NCBI GenBank assembly: GCA_963575745.1
Contig: CAUYUJ010014592.1
Coordinates: 124,001 to 188,000 of the forward strand
DNA length: 64,000 nt
Direction of reading: 5' to 3'
Origin: Prorocentrum cordatum
Taxonomy: Eukaryota; Sar; Dinophyceae; Prorocentrales; Prorocentraceae
Shown in pieces: positions 53,010 through 63,455 of the stretch (position 1 is the first letter of the stretch; each line of letters begins with the position of its first letter). The position numbers and the translations under genes were made by a program. The notes below the pieces were generated by a model. That model did no database searches, was not told the origin of the DNA, and saw only the letters and a program-made list of their open reading frames with translations.

Positions 53010-53790
53010 AAGATATTACGCAGTGTGTTCCCTGCGTAGTTTTGTCTACAGTAAGTGTGTTTGTATTAGGTAGTGTTGTTTTCGTTGTGTTCGTGGTGTT
53101 GGTTTGTAAGTAGTACGTAGTGTGTGTTCCTGTGCAGCGGTTTCTGCGTAGTTTTTCGTAGCGTTTCTTGTGCAGCGTTTCCTGCGTTGTGTTTCTTGCG
53201 GCGTTCTTTACGTAGTGTGTTTCCTGCGTAATGTTTCTTGCGGTGATCTTTACGTAGTGTGTTTCCTGCGCAGTGTTTCTTGCGTCTTGTTTCTTGCGTC
53301 GTGTTGCTTGCGGTGTTCTTTACGTAGTGTGGTTTCTGCGTAGTGTTTCTTGCGGTGGTTGTTCCGTAGTGTGTTTCCTGCGTGGTGACTCCGGCGGTGT
53401 TCTTTACGTAGTGTGTTTCCTTCGCTGTGTTTCCTGCGTCGTGCTTCGTGCGTCGTGTTTCCTGCGGTACTCTTTACGTCTTGTGGTTATTGCGTAGTGT
53501 TTCCTGCGGTGTTTTTTACCTCGTGCGTTTCCTGCGTAACGTGTCCTGCATAGTTTTTCCTGTGCAGCGTCTTTCGTAGCGTTTCCGGCGTAGTGTGGTT
53601 CCCGCGTCGTATCGTTTACGGTTTTTGTTGTTACGTAGTGTGTGTTCCTACGTTGTGTTTCTTGCGGCGTTCTTTATGTAGTGTGTTTCCTGTGTAGTTT
53701 GTCCTGCGCAGCGTTTCCTGCGCAGTGCTTTTGCGTACAAATACATTGCGTTATCATGTTTATGTCAAAACATTGCGCGTATAAAGTCAA
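53010..53790. repeat. GT-rich minisatellite ending unit 3
   Basis: Same family as 11,590 and 26,380. Followed by the CCCAAGGGACTCTCCGCCAC phrase and a short TCC tract (53,841-53,887) that the LINE interrupts. Confidence 0.88.
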
Positions 53791-53887
53791 TATGCGCTTC
53801 AGTCCAACCCTCCCAAGGGACTCTCCGCCACGCAGTGCCCCTCCTCCTCCTCCTCCTCCTCTTCCTCCTCCTCCTCCTCCTCCTCCC

Positions 53888-53909
53888 TCCGTAGCCATTT
53901 TGGCTCAAG
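53888..53909 (+). promoter_or_regulatory. Dinoflagellate spliced-leader sequence at LINE 5' end
   Basis: The 22 bases, TCCGTAGCC through TTGGCTCAAG, match the conserved dinoflagellate spliced leader that is trans-spliced onto nuclear mRNAs. They directly follow TCCTCCC of the host tract and are followed by GTTGAACCG of the LINE leader. In DNA this marks a reverse-transcribed trans-spliced RNA, or a spliced leader fixed in the element. An inverted repeat GGCTCAA...TTGAGCC (53,902-53,938) joins it to the 5' UTR. Confidence 0.93.
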
Positions 53910-54065
53910 GTTGAACCGTGCCGCCTCGCGGTTGAGCCTTGGACATAGCCAAGGGGCGGGGCTCGAGCCGCGCTTCAGGGGTCGACAGGCGACCCCGCAG
54001 GCTTTCTCACTGCGTTTCTGATCCCTCGTGCCGTGCGCGGCGACCCCGCAGCCGAGGGTCCAGCC

Positions 54066-54929
54066 ATGGCCGACAGCTCTATGAGGAAGATGCTGCAAGA
54101 GCTCATGGAGGCGCAGACGGCGACCCTCCGCGCGGAGATTCAGACGTCGACCGCAGGGATCCAAGGGCAATTGGCTGCGCAAGGAGCTGAGCTGACGGCA
54201 CTTCGCGAGCAAGTCACACGTCAAGAAGAACGGCTTCTCAAACTTGAGTCAGGGCGCAGTTCTGCTCCCAGTACGGCTTCAGGTGGTTCATGGATTCGTT
54301 CGTTCTCGCAGGCTGGTACAAAGAGCCGCAGAGTTGACACTTCTACCATCGACCTGACCAGTGACATCGAGCAGGGCGACCCAAGGGTCAAATATGTGGG
54401 AACTTTCCCGCGCCCGCTGCTGCTTAAGACCAGACAGGCGCACTTCGAACAGATGAAGGCCACGTTCCCAAAAGAATTGGGCGACGAGAACGCCGTGGAG
54501 GTGCAGTTCCATGGCATTTCGCAGGTGTACAAGCTGAAGTTCAAGACCGAGGACTCAGCCAAAGAATTCCAGCGCAAGGCGAACTTGGCGGGTATGTCTT
54601 GGCAAGACTTCCGTGATCAGAGTATTCATCCTCTTCGCATCCGTGGAGATCTTCCACTCCACGTCCGCCAGAAGAAGCGGGCCTTCTCCAGCATCTACGT
54701 CTCGGTCAAGCAGCTCGTCATGAAGAGCTCGTTGTGGGATGCCTCGTGCAAGCTCGGGGTCAACGGGCACAAACTTGGTTTGCAAGTTATTTCCGACTCC
54801 GACGTTTTCGACCTCGTGTCGGTGAAGCAGGGCTCAGGCGACCAGTTCACGTTCGAGCCGAATCTGGCCTCTCTGACGACCTGGGGCATCACACCTGATC
54901 AGATCCAGGAGGTGCTCGGGGACCTTTGA
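54066..54929 (+). CDS. LINE ORF1 protein (coiled coil, RNA-binding-like)
   Basis: 287 aa from ATG 54,066. Residues 1-60 form a coiled coil (MRKMLQELMEAQTATLRAEI and a LREQVTRQEERLLKLESG end). A Ser/Thr linker follows, then an RRM-like segment (EVQFHGISQVYKLKF, EDSAKEFQRKANLAG) and a C-terminal domain (LRIRGDLPLHVRQKKRAFSS). The order coiled coil, RRM, C-terminal domain recalls ORF1p of L1-type LINEs, an RNA chaperone. The frame is intact. The stop TGA overlaps the open ORF2 frame. Confidence 0.75.
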   Translation: MADSSMRKMLQELMEAQTATLRAEIQTSTAGIQGQLAAQGAELTALREQVTRQEERLLKLESGRSSAPSTASGGSWIRSFSQAGTKSRRVDTSTIDLTSDIEQGDPRVKYVGTFPRPLLLKTRQAHFEQMKATFPKELGDENAVEVQFHGISQVYKLKFKTEDSAKEFQRKANLAGMSWQDFRDQSIHPLRIRGDLPLHVRQKKRAFSSIYVSVKQLVMKSSLWDASCKLGVNGHKLGLQVISDSDVFDLVSVKQGSGDQFTFEPNLASLTTWGITPDQIQEVLGDL

Positions 54930-57900
54930 TTTTTTTTTTTCCGCAGGCCGACGCCCCAGCCAGGAGCGACTCTTTAGAGGGAGTTGATTTTGAAGTCTTT
55001 CTAGTGGATGAGGAGCGCGAGGGGTGTAGCTCCTCCTCCCCGCACTCTGCTGCCGCGCCATCGCTGCCGCTGCAGATCTCTGAGGCTTTCAGTGAATCTG
55101 GCGAGCCTCTTTTGGCTCCCGCTCCTTCTCCTTCCTCCGGGCCCCCCTCCCCCGCTGGGCCGTCGAATGCAGTGGGAGAGCCATCTAGCTTTCAGCCCTC
55201 CCCCTCCCAACCCTACTTCCCGAAAGACCCCTTCAAGATCACCACTTGGAACTCACGGGCTCTTATTGGTTCTGCTTATTCCAACCAACGGCGCATTCGG
55301 CATACATTTCACACCCTACATTCTCTTCTTCAACATAACGACATAGTAGCAGCACAAGAGACTCATGGTACCGAGGGTGACCTCCTTCTTCTCAAGCGCG
55401 ACTTTAAGCAGCACACCATCTTCGGCTGTTTCGGGCGTCCTGCGAATGCTGGAGGCCTCCTTATCTTTGTCTCTCTGCGGCTGCAGCGGGAATCCAATCA
55501 ATATGTATTCCGTGAACCTGTGCCTGGCCGCGCGGCTCTTCTCCAGCTCTCAGGACCCCATGGGGACCTTCAGCATAGTCAGTGTTCACATTGCCCCTGA
55601 CCTCCCCGAACCCAGGATTCGAGCCCAGTTTGGCTCTATTCGTCGTGCCCTTCCTCCGTCCTCCTCCTCCTCCCCCTTCATCCTTGGGGACTTCAACTGT
55701 CTCGAGCTGGGGGAACGTAGGTACGATGCCACTAGTGGGGTTGAGCTTTTTTCTCCGTCCAGGCTTGCAGGAGCCTTCAGGGCTATCTTTAGCGAGTTCG
55801 CAGAGCTCGAGCAGGACTCCTTCGCACACCGGCGTATCACGACTACTCCTACCTCTTCTGCCTCCTATGCCCGTCTTGACCGTATCTATACGAACATTCC
55901 CACGGCCGACCTCCTCGACCACAACCCCCTTAGCTCTACTCAATGGAATTTTGCAGACTATTCGTTTCCCTCGGACCACGCCCCTGTCTATCTCTCCCTC
56001 AAGCCTTGGAAGCCGAATGGTGAAGTGTTCCTGCCGACCTGGGTTTTAGGCGCCCCTCGTACGCCAGCATCTTTGAAGAGCTCGTCAACGGTCAAGAGTT
56101 TAGCAGCGACCCCACAGAGCGTCTTCTCGAGGTCAAGTCATGCATGGTCGCTGCAGGTCAGCAATGCAAGCAAGAAGTGTATCGGTCGGTGGCTGCATCA
56201 CGGCAAGAAAAGATAGCATGTTGTCTCCGTCTTGCTAGGTCTCATCGAGGGCGAATTCAGCGCGGCATCCAGCAAGCCCTTCGAGCTCACCCGGTCTTAA
56301 AAGAGTTTGACGATCCCGAGCTTATCATGTTCACCCATTGGTCGGGCTTTCATAATCACTTGAGTCAAACGATGAGGGCTGAGCTTGAGGAACAGGAACG
56401 TGAGCTTCTGCAGACAGATCGTTCGCCAGCGAATTCTGCCGATTATCATTTGCACCGCATTCGGCGCCTCGCGCGTGCCTGGAGGGCCAGTCGACGCACA
56501 GTAGCTTTGAAAGGGGGGTATCGGAGCCGACGGCAGCGAGTTTGCGGAGCCTAATACCTGCGCCAGAATGCTGGCCGATCATCGGAGTTCAGTATTTGCT
56601 CGCGGACACCAGAGTCCAGGACCCGACCGCTTGTGCTACAGCGCCTGGAGGGCCGCAGGACCTGTTGTGCAGGAAGCAGTATATGATGTGTATTTACACC
56701 TCCTCGCGGGGAACCCGATGAGCTCGGATTTCAACGCTGCCAAGCTCGCCCTCTCGCCGAAAGGGGACCTCGGGGACTCGGAGCACGTCTACAAAACTGT
56801 CGAAGATACGAGACCGATAGCTTTATCGAACACCGATAACAAACTGGTTAGCTGCATGATCGCATCGCCGATTTCCGAAGTCGCTCGTGATCGCCTACAC
56901 GAAACCCAACGTGGTTTCATCAAGGGTCGTCAAATCATCGATAACGTCCTCGAGGTTGATTTCAATCTTGCTCACTGGTATGCTGTGCGTGGGGAGAAGC
57001 GAGCTGGAGCTTGCTTCTTCGATTTTCGCGCCGCCTTCCCGTCGGCGCACCACCCCTGGATCTTCAGGGTCTGGAGGGCGTGCAACTTTCCAACGTTCAT
57101 GATCACAGCGATCACGCTCCTTTATTCTAACATGCAGCGTATCATTCCTTTTCGCGGTTCGGACCCCGTCTCTTTCACCGCCCTGCGCGGTGTCGAGCAG
57201 GGCTGCCCTCTCTCTGGTATATTATTTGCGTTTGCCCTCGACCCTCTCCTGAGATGGTTGCACCGCCTACCCCTCGAGGTCCCGAAGAGAGTCACAGTTT
57301 TTGCGGACGACCTGGACCTCACCTCCTCCGACATCTACGCCGTCCTCCCAGCCGTTGTTCGTCAGATCTGTATCTATGGGATTGGTGCAGGGCTTATTTT
57401 AAATCTCCAGAAGTGCGTTATCGTCCCCCTGGAACCTGGCAGTGTTGAGACCGCCCGGGCCGAATTCAAGCGTCTGGGGATCCGTGTCAACCAATTCAAA
57501 ATACAGTATCACGGGAAATATCTTTGTTTTTCCTCGGGTGGAACGCTCCCTGGCTGTCCTGGAGTCCTGTTGCCCTCAAGCTGACCCAGAGGTCCCCCGC
57601 CATCGAGAAAATGGGGCTAGGCCTGACCAGCAGTATCACCGCACACAATGTCTATGCTCTATCGGTAGCTGGTTATGCGTCACAAGGTTCCCGACCGACC
57701 TCCCAGATATTGCGTGCAGAAAGAGAAGCCTTGCAAGTCTACACCTGTGCTCCGAGGCATGCTGTTCCGCCGGCGATTTTTGCACGCTTTAAGGAAGTTG
57801 GCTTCGAGGTGCAGGCAGGTGACCTCCGCGTTCGTAGCCTTGCTGCACGGCTTCGTGTTGCCAACAATTCTGACCTCTTTCCTCGGCTAGTTGCCCAGCT

Positions 57901-58615
57901 CCAAGACACCCTCGACGGTGATGGTTACTGTATCGCTTATCGATGGCCCCCGTACCTGAAGGATTCCCTCTTCTGGCAAGTGTTCCAAGATTTCCAGGAC
58001 TCGAAGTGCATTCGGAGGCTCCCCGAGGATATCCAGAGGAAAAATGTCCAGAACAAGCTCGTGCAAATGATCACCCCCGACTTCCACTCGAGATCCATCT
58101 CCAGCATCATTGCCCCAAGACTCAGAAAATGGTTACCATATATATCTGAAGCTGATGTAGACACCTCGTTCAGAGTTAATCTTCAGAGCAGCATGATGGT
58201 ACCGCCCTTTGTTTTTGTGGCGCTGCTAAGAACAGTATTCAACAACTGGAACACGACTCAGCGCTGTCGGCAAGGCGCCCAAGGATGCAAGTTCGGATGT
58301 GCGTGCGTTGGTGGAGATGATCTAGTTCACTATGTGGTTTGCCCCATCGTTCAAGCTCTTCTTGTCCATCTGCTGCCTGCTCTTCCACACGAATGGGGTC
58401 CAGATCCTCTGAACGTCTTCCTCCCCCATCTCCTCCCTCCTGCGCATGATACGGCTCTCCCATCCTGTCTTATAGCCATAGATTGCCTCCACTCATCTTT
58501 TCAGGCTCTGCGCACTCGCCCTGTCCCTTCAGCTGCCCTCTCTCGCCAGACGGCCAAGGCACGTCTCAAAGTCATCATTCGGAGGTCCCCTCAATTGCAG
58601 GGGCTGCTCCGCTAG
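54926..58615 (+). pseudogene. LINE ORF2 (endonuclease-reverse transcriptase), four frameshifts
   Basis: Five pieces in alternating frames: 54,926 to ~55,560, ~55,560-56,040, ~56,040-56,515, ~56,515-57,525 and ~57,525-58,615. The endonuclease carries ITTWNSRAL, QETHG (near 55,350), LGDFNCLE, RLDRIYTN and SDHAPV. The RT carries DTRPIALSNTDNKLVSC, RGFIKGRQIIDN, FFDFRAAFPS, QGCPLSGILFAFALDPLL and FADD (57,300-57,311). The C-terminus has a CX6CX3CXC...HYVVC cluster near 58,264-58,350. Breaks sit at or near runs of C4/G4, G6 (56,513-56,518) and T5 (57,528-57,532), so assembly error is possible. ORF2 has no ATG near its start. Confidence 0.85.
54930..54946 (+). promoter_or_regulatory. Poly-T plus CCGCAG between LINE ORF1 and ORF2
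   Basis: Eleven T followed by CCGCAG begin one base after the ORF1 stop. This looks like a splice acceptor with polypyrimidine tract. It could accept a spliced leader and create a separate ORF2 mRNA. Alternatively it is only a stop-proximal T run. Confidence 0.45.
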
Positions 58616-58652
58616 AAGCCGAAGAGCAAGGACACGGCCGCCAACGGGTGGG

Positions 58653-59050
58653 ACTTCTCCTCCTCCTCCTCCTTCCCCTCCTCCTCCTCCTTCTCCCCGT
58701 CCTCCCCCACCGCCTCCCCCTCCTCCTCGTTCCCCCCCCCCGTCGTGGGCCCCCCCCTCCTCTGCTGCTGCCACCCCGGATGGCCCAGAACTCCTGGCGG
58801 CGCCCCAGGGGGGGACGGCGCGAGGGGCGCGGGCCCCTCTGCACGAAGGAAGGGGGGCTTCTCAAAAGGCATAGGCTTTCTCCCTCCCCCTCCCCCTCCT
58901 CCTCCTCCTCCTCCTCCTCCTCCTTCTCCTCGTTTCCTCGTCCTCCCTCTGCTCCTCCTCCTCTCCTCCCCCTCCTCCTCCTCCCCTCCTCGTTCTCCTC
59001 CTCCTCCTCCTCCTTCTCCTCCTCCTCCTCCTCCTCCTCCTCCTCCTCCT
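58653..59050. repeat. TCC microsatellite after the LINE, with duplicated unit head
   Basis: TCC tracts with an embedded unit-head copy (58,740-58,880) like that at 27,500-27,640. Confidence 0.85.
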
Positions 59051-59725
59051 TCGTGGGCTCACCCCTCCTCGGCTGCTGCCCCCCCCGATTGCCCGGATCT
59101 CCTGGCGGCGCCCCAGGGGGGCTTCTCAGATGGCATGGGCCTTCTTCCCTGACCTTCCAGAATGCTGCAACATAGTCCTCCAGACCTACAAACCTATTCG
59201 GACTGCCTACCACCTCGACAGGGCTTTAGATGCCGAGGTCCTGGTGTCAGATGCGTTAGCCCTCCTGGAAGGTCAGGGCCAGAAGGGCCCAGCGTCTTCT
59301 CAGAAGGCTTCTTACAGAAGCTGGGCGGGCTTCTCCGAACCCCTTCCTGGCCTTTTCAGAAGCTCCGCCGCCTCAGAAAGCCCCCCCCCCCCCCCTTCGC
59401 GCCACCCCCTCTTTGGGGCGCCGCCAACTCGCCGACGAGCTGATTTCTGCTCACCCCTGGCGCTCTTTCACGACCTGGGCTTCGACAGGGCCTGCTCCGA
59501 GGGGCCCCAGGGCACTCAGAGACGCATATATGGGGGGACGCAAGAAGCTGCCCCCGGGGAAGCGGTCGGGACCGCGCGGGCAGCGGATATTGGACAAACC
59601 AGTTTTCTGAGGGTACTCGGCGGATACTCGGCGGATGCCAAGGGCCTGTGTTTCTGAGGGTCTGGCGGTGGACACCGGGTTGCCGGGCACGCCCGCCGCA
59701 CCCCTCTCCTCCCCTCCCAGATCAT
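59051..59725. repeat. Truncated array unit 4
   Basis: Matches the first ~670 bp of units 2 and 3 (13,034-13,700; 27,769-28,410), including the palindrome field and the long C run near 59,380. Similarity stops at TCCTCCCCTCCCAGATCATT, before the minisatellite and gene. This is the right edge of the array. Confidence 0.88.
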
Positions 59726-60302
59726 TGATTACCGGATTTTTCCGGTAACGACCGACGTTACCGGTCGCGACCGAATTTGCCCGAAATTCCAGGAACGGAG
59801 CGGTCGCGGAGCATCGGTCGCCGATCGGTCGCGCATCGGTCGCGCATCGGTCGCGGATCGGTCGCGAACGGTCCCCGAGCGCCAATCGTCACACCCGAGC
59901 GCCAATCGTCAGATCCGATCGGTCGCGACGAATAGTGTAACGACCACAGTGACGAGCGCGAGGACGACAGCGACGGCGATGACAAACACGACGACGAGTA
60001 CTATAATGACGTCGGTGATGGTGTAGTTGATGATGCATGTCATGAGCAGCGCGACGATGATGATGAGGCTCATGAGGCTGGCGACGATGAAACTGATGAC
60101 GTTGATGACAACGGTGGTGAAGCCAACGGCGACCAACATGATGACCATGATGACGATGCTGATGATGATGCGGATGATGATGATGATTATGAGTATGGTG
60201 ATGGTGGTGGTGATGATGATTGTGATGATGATGATGATGCTGATGATGCTGACGATGATGGTGATGATGATGATGATGACGCTGATGATGGTGATGACGA
60301 TA

Positions 60303-60351
<49 letters not shown>

Positions 60352-60640
60352 CGCTGATGATGGTGATGATGATGATGATGAAGCTGCGTCGGCTCAAGTG
60401 CCGCGGGGCGATGGTGAACGCCCTCACCCAGGGCCGAGGCCCCTCTCGTGGCGCGCTCCCTTGGACCAGGGCACCGCGAGGCCCGCGAGAGGCCGTCGTG
60501 GGCGCCGCGGGCCTGGCGGGTGCCAGCGGGCTGGGCATGGCCGCGCCTCTCCGAGGGGCAGCCGTGGCGAATCCCCCCCCCGAGTAGGGCTGGCGGCGCT
60601 CCTGGTGGGGCCCCCACCCGCGTCCTCCAGGGAGGTCGCA
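59726..60640. repeat. CGGTCGCGCAT repeat and GAT microsatellite, right of the array
   Basis: 59,810-59,930 holds 11-bp GCATCGGTCGC units. 60,000-60,385 is a GATGAT field. 60,390-60,600 is GC-rich with open frames but no recognised motif; it could hold an upstream exon of the gene that follows. Poly-His and poly-Met frames are repeat shadows. Confidence 0.7.
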
Positions 60641-60770
60641 GTGGCTGCGGGCCGAGCGCGACGCGAAGGGCGTGCTCGTCGCGCTCGTCCTCAAGTGGGG
60701 CGACGACGTGTCCGCGGGGCACGTCGTCGGGTCATTCGGGGCCGAGCCCAGGGCCGAGCCGTCCGTGGAA
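60631..60770 (+). CDS. Exon of an unrecognised multi-exon gene (exon a)
   Basis: One frame reads SQWLRAERDAKGVLVALVLK, then WGDDVSAGHVVGSFGAEP, a natural protein composition between two GAT fields. CTCCAG precedes and GGAA/GTGGCG is a possible donor. Whether it belongs with the exons below is inferred from strand and spacing. Family unknown. Confidence 0.45.
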
Positions 60771-60779
60771 GTGGCGATG

Positions 60780-61350
60780 ATGAGGGTGGTGGTGGTGGTG
60801 GTGGTGGTGATGCTGATGCTGATGATGATGCTGATGATGATGCTGATGATGATGATGATGAAGATGATGATGATGATGATGATGATGATGATAGGGAGGG
60901 TTGTGATGATGCTGATGATGATGATGGCGATGATGATGGCGACGATGATGACGACGATGAGGACCATAACGATGGCGATGGTGGTGATGATGGTGATGCG
61001 GAGGATGATGATGACGATGGTGACGGTGACGACGAGGACAAAGGAAGGGTGATGAGAATGATGATGATGCTGATGCTGATGCTGGTGATGATGATGATGA
61101 TGATGCTGATGATGATGATGATGATGATGATAATGATAATGATGATAATGATGATGATGCTGATGATGATGATCGCGAGGAAGAGGAGGGGGATGAGGAA
61201 GGGTTGGAGGAGGAAGAGGAAGAGGAGGAGGAGGAGGAGGAGGGCGATAGAGGAGAAGGAGAGGAGGAGGAGGAGGAGGAGGGGAGGAGGAGGAGGAGGA
61301 GGAGGAGGAGGAGGAGGAGGAGGAGAGTTGACGGCAAGGGCGTTCGCCGC
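60780..61350. repeat. GAT and GAG microsatellite field, probably intronic
   Basis: GATGAT to about 61,180, then GAG/GGA to 61,325. All frames over it are low complexity. Confidence 0.85.
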
Positions 61351-61446
61351 GCAGCCCGCCCGCCAGCCCTTTGTGGCTCGAGGTCCCAAGGGCCTCCTCC
61401 GCCCCCCCCCCTGGGAACAGGGACCGCCCCCCTCGAGCCAGCCTCC

Positions 61447-61640
61447 ATGGCGGTTTCCCCGCCCCCGTCCCCCCGCGCGTGCCACTCCCTGCTGGGTGAC
61501 GCCTTCCTGGAACACATCCAAGCTGAGGGGGTGCGGTCCGCGTTCAAACTAGGGAACTACGCCTTCCTCCACAAGGACCACGCCGTCCATGGCCCGTCGA
61601 TGGCTGCCATGGCGCCCTTGGTGGCCCACGCCCTAAAATC
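61447..61640 (+). CDS. Exon of an unrecognised multi-exon gene (exon b)
   Basis: CHSLLGDAFLEHIQAEGVRS followed by AFKLGNYAFLHKDHAVHG and PSMAAMAPLVAHALK is clearly protein-like. The frame also has ATG at 61,447 (MAVSPPPSPRA), which could be a start or internal. The 3' boundary is unclear; GC donors lie just after AAAATC. Family not recognised. Confidence 0.5.
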
Positions 61641-61753
61641 GCGCAGCGCCCCCCCCCCCCCCTCCCCCACGCACCGTGGTGTCTGATGCCCCACCCCCAC
61701 CCCCCCCCTCCCCACCCCACGCGGCCCCAATGCGCGCCCGCGTGCGCCCCCAG

Positions 61754-61836
61754 GTGGACGTCATGCTGCGGGCCTCCCCCGAGTCCGACATCCCCTTCAC
61801 CGTGCTGAGAGCTGCCTGCGAGACGGTGTTTAGCAG
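61754..61836 (+). CDS. Exon of an unrecognised multi-exon gene (exon c)
   Basis: Starts after CCCCCAG and ends AGCAG followed by GCGCCG, a GC donor. Reads VDVMLRASPESDIPFTVLRA and ACETVFS. It ends in phase 2, which fits the start of exon d. Confidence 0.5.
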
Positions 61837-61859
61837 GCGCCGTTGCAACCAATGTTGGG

Positions 61860-62420
61860 AAGAAAGACCTGCCGTGACCCTCCTGTGACCTACCGTGACC
61901 CTCCCGTGGCCTACCGTGACCCTCCCGTGACGCGGTCGGGCTTGGTCACGGTAGGGTCACGGCTTGGTCACGGTAGGGTCACGGCTTGGTCGCGGTAGGG
62001 TTCGGTCACGGTAGGGTTAGGCCACGGAGGGGTAGGGCCGTGGGTCACGGTAGGGCGAGGAAGGATGAAGATAATGATGAGAAGGTAATGATGAGGTGGA
62101 GGAGGAGAGACGGGGGGGCTGCGAGGGATGATCATGGCGACGGTGATTGCGACGATGCCGAGGAGGTCGATCATGGGGGAACAGGAGGGACAGAGATGGA
62201 GAGAGAGAGAGAGAGAGAGGAAACTTGACGAGGGGGATGGGCGGTGCATGCTGATGCTGATGTAGATGAGGATGGGCAGGCGGGCGAAGAGGGCATGGAG
62301 GAGGTCTTAGGTAGACCACGGCAAGGTCAGGTAGGGCTATGTCACGGTAGGGTCATTGGCTGGGTCCATACCGCCCCCTGCCGTGACCTACCGTGACCCT
62401 ACCATGACATATTGCCGTGA
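61860..62420. repeat. TCACGGTAGGG / CCTACCGTGACC repeat field
   Basis: Tandem ~11-18-bp units in direct and inverted orientation at 61,868-62,060 and 62,320-62,430. Between them are a GAT/GAG stretch and a GAGAGA run (62,200-62,220). No gene; intronic if exons c and d belong together. Confidence 0.8.
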
Positions 62421-62559
62421 CCTGCCGCGGCCCTACCCTATTAGCCCCCTACCCTATCAGCCCCGCCTATCCAGCCCCGCCCCCCCCCCTCGCCCCCCCC
62501 CCCCGACTCGCCCCCGTCGGCGTCATCGCGCCCATCCCCCCCCCCCCCCCCCTCCCCCG

Positions 62560-62614
62560 CCCCCACGCACGCACGCACGCGCGCGCGCGCGCACACGCAC
62601 ACATACACACACGC

Positions 62615-62655
<41 letters not shown>

Positions 62656-62680
62656 CAGACACACACACACACACACACAC

Positions 62681-62712
<32 letters not shown>

Positions 62713-62720
62713 GCGCACCC
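62560..62720. repeat. CA/GCAC microsatellite
   Basis: ACGC, CA and GCAC runs follow a C-rich tract (62,470-62,560). This is alternating purine-pyrimidine DNA. No gene. Confidence 0.9.
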
Positions 62721-62777
62721 GCCACCCTCCTCCTCCGCCCTCCCATACCCATCGTTCCTCCCGTTGCCCGCCTCCAG

Positions 62778-62904
62778 GTACCCCACCGCCGCCAACGAGC
62801 CCCCAGGCACCGTGCACCAGCGCGCGGGCTCGTTGGCGGACAAGCTGAGCTGCGTTCTCAAGCACTGCCGCCGCATCCGCGACAACCAGACGCGCCGCCG
62901 CCAG
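62778..62904 (+). CDS. Exon of an unrecognised multi-exon gene (exon d)
   Basis: Starts after CCTCCAG and ends CGCCAG followed by GCGCGAGG (GC donor). Reads [20 protein letters not shown] and [18 protein letters not shown]. The first base completes an Arg codon with exon c, and it ends at a codon boundary, matching exon e. Confidence 0.55.
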
Positions 62905-63079
62905 GCGCGAGGAGGGGAGATGAGGGGGAATTTGGATGGGGTGGCTTGCGGTGTAGGGTTAATTCGTATGGGTGGTTGGGGATGCATGTGTGAGTTGGCT
63001 AGGGCGATCGTGGCGTGGGGAAGCTAGGTCCATGCATATCGCGCGGATGTATCGTCTGGCGCATATGTGATACCATGCC

Positions 63080-63310
63080 GCTGTCAGATCTGACGACGAC
63101 CAGACGTCAGACCGATGTCAGATCTGACAAGGGTCAGACGTCAGACCGTTGTCAGATCTGACAACGGCCATGCGCTAGGCAGTTCCATTGTAGGTCGATT
63201 GTTGATACTGTAGTGTCATCATACTGTAGTGTTGATACCATATCTGAACACGGTCAGGCGTCAGAGCGTCGTCAGATCTGACGACGGTCTGACGTCAGAC
63301 GTTCGTCAGA
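63080..63310. repeat. GTCAGATCTGAC palindrome tandem repeat
   Basis: The perfect 12-bp palindrome GTCAGATCTGAC, linked by GACG/AACGGTCAGACGTCAGACC, occurs about five times, interrupted by a TACTGTAGTG direct repeat (63,210-63,233). Confidence 0.85.
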
Positions 63311-63455
63311 TGATACATCCGCGCATATATCGGTTTGATGACACTGTCGTCACGGGGGACGTTGTGCTGGGGATGGCGACGAGTGCGTTCGTGTGTGGAG
63401 CGATGGGTGGAAGGGGGAGAGCGGGGGGGGCAGTTGGCGAACGGGGGCAGCCCAG

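Larger units (their letters stand above)
53888..58650 (+). mobile_element. LINE retrotransposon starting with a spliced leader, in a TCC tract
   Basis: Non-LTR element of about 4.76 kb. Its first base is the spliced leader and TCC repeats lie on both sides (53,841-53,887 and from 58,653). It has a 5' UTR (53,910-54,065), ORF1 with a coiled coil, and ORF2 with an AP endonuclease, RT and a Cys/His C-terminus. The copy is full length but its ORF2 is broken, so it is not autonomous as read. The 3' end is short (58,616-58,650) without a poly(A) tail. A target duplication cannot be defined in the repeat. Confidence 0.88.

Noticed and set aside
60000-61200. Poly-His, poly-Met and poly-Ile frames
   Set aside because: Translation of the GAT microsatellite in different frames.
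62560-62720. CRISPR-like or spacer-repeat array
   Set aside because: Simple CA/GCAC microsatellite without unique spacers; the sequence is eukaryotic. No CRISPR array was seen anywhere in the window.
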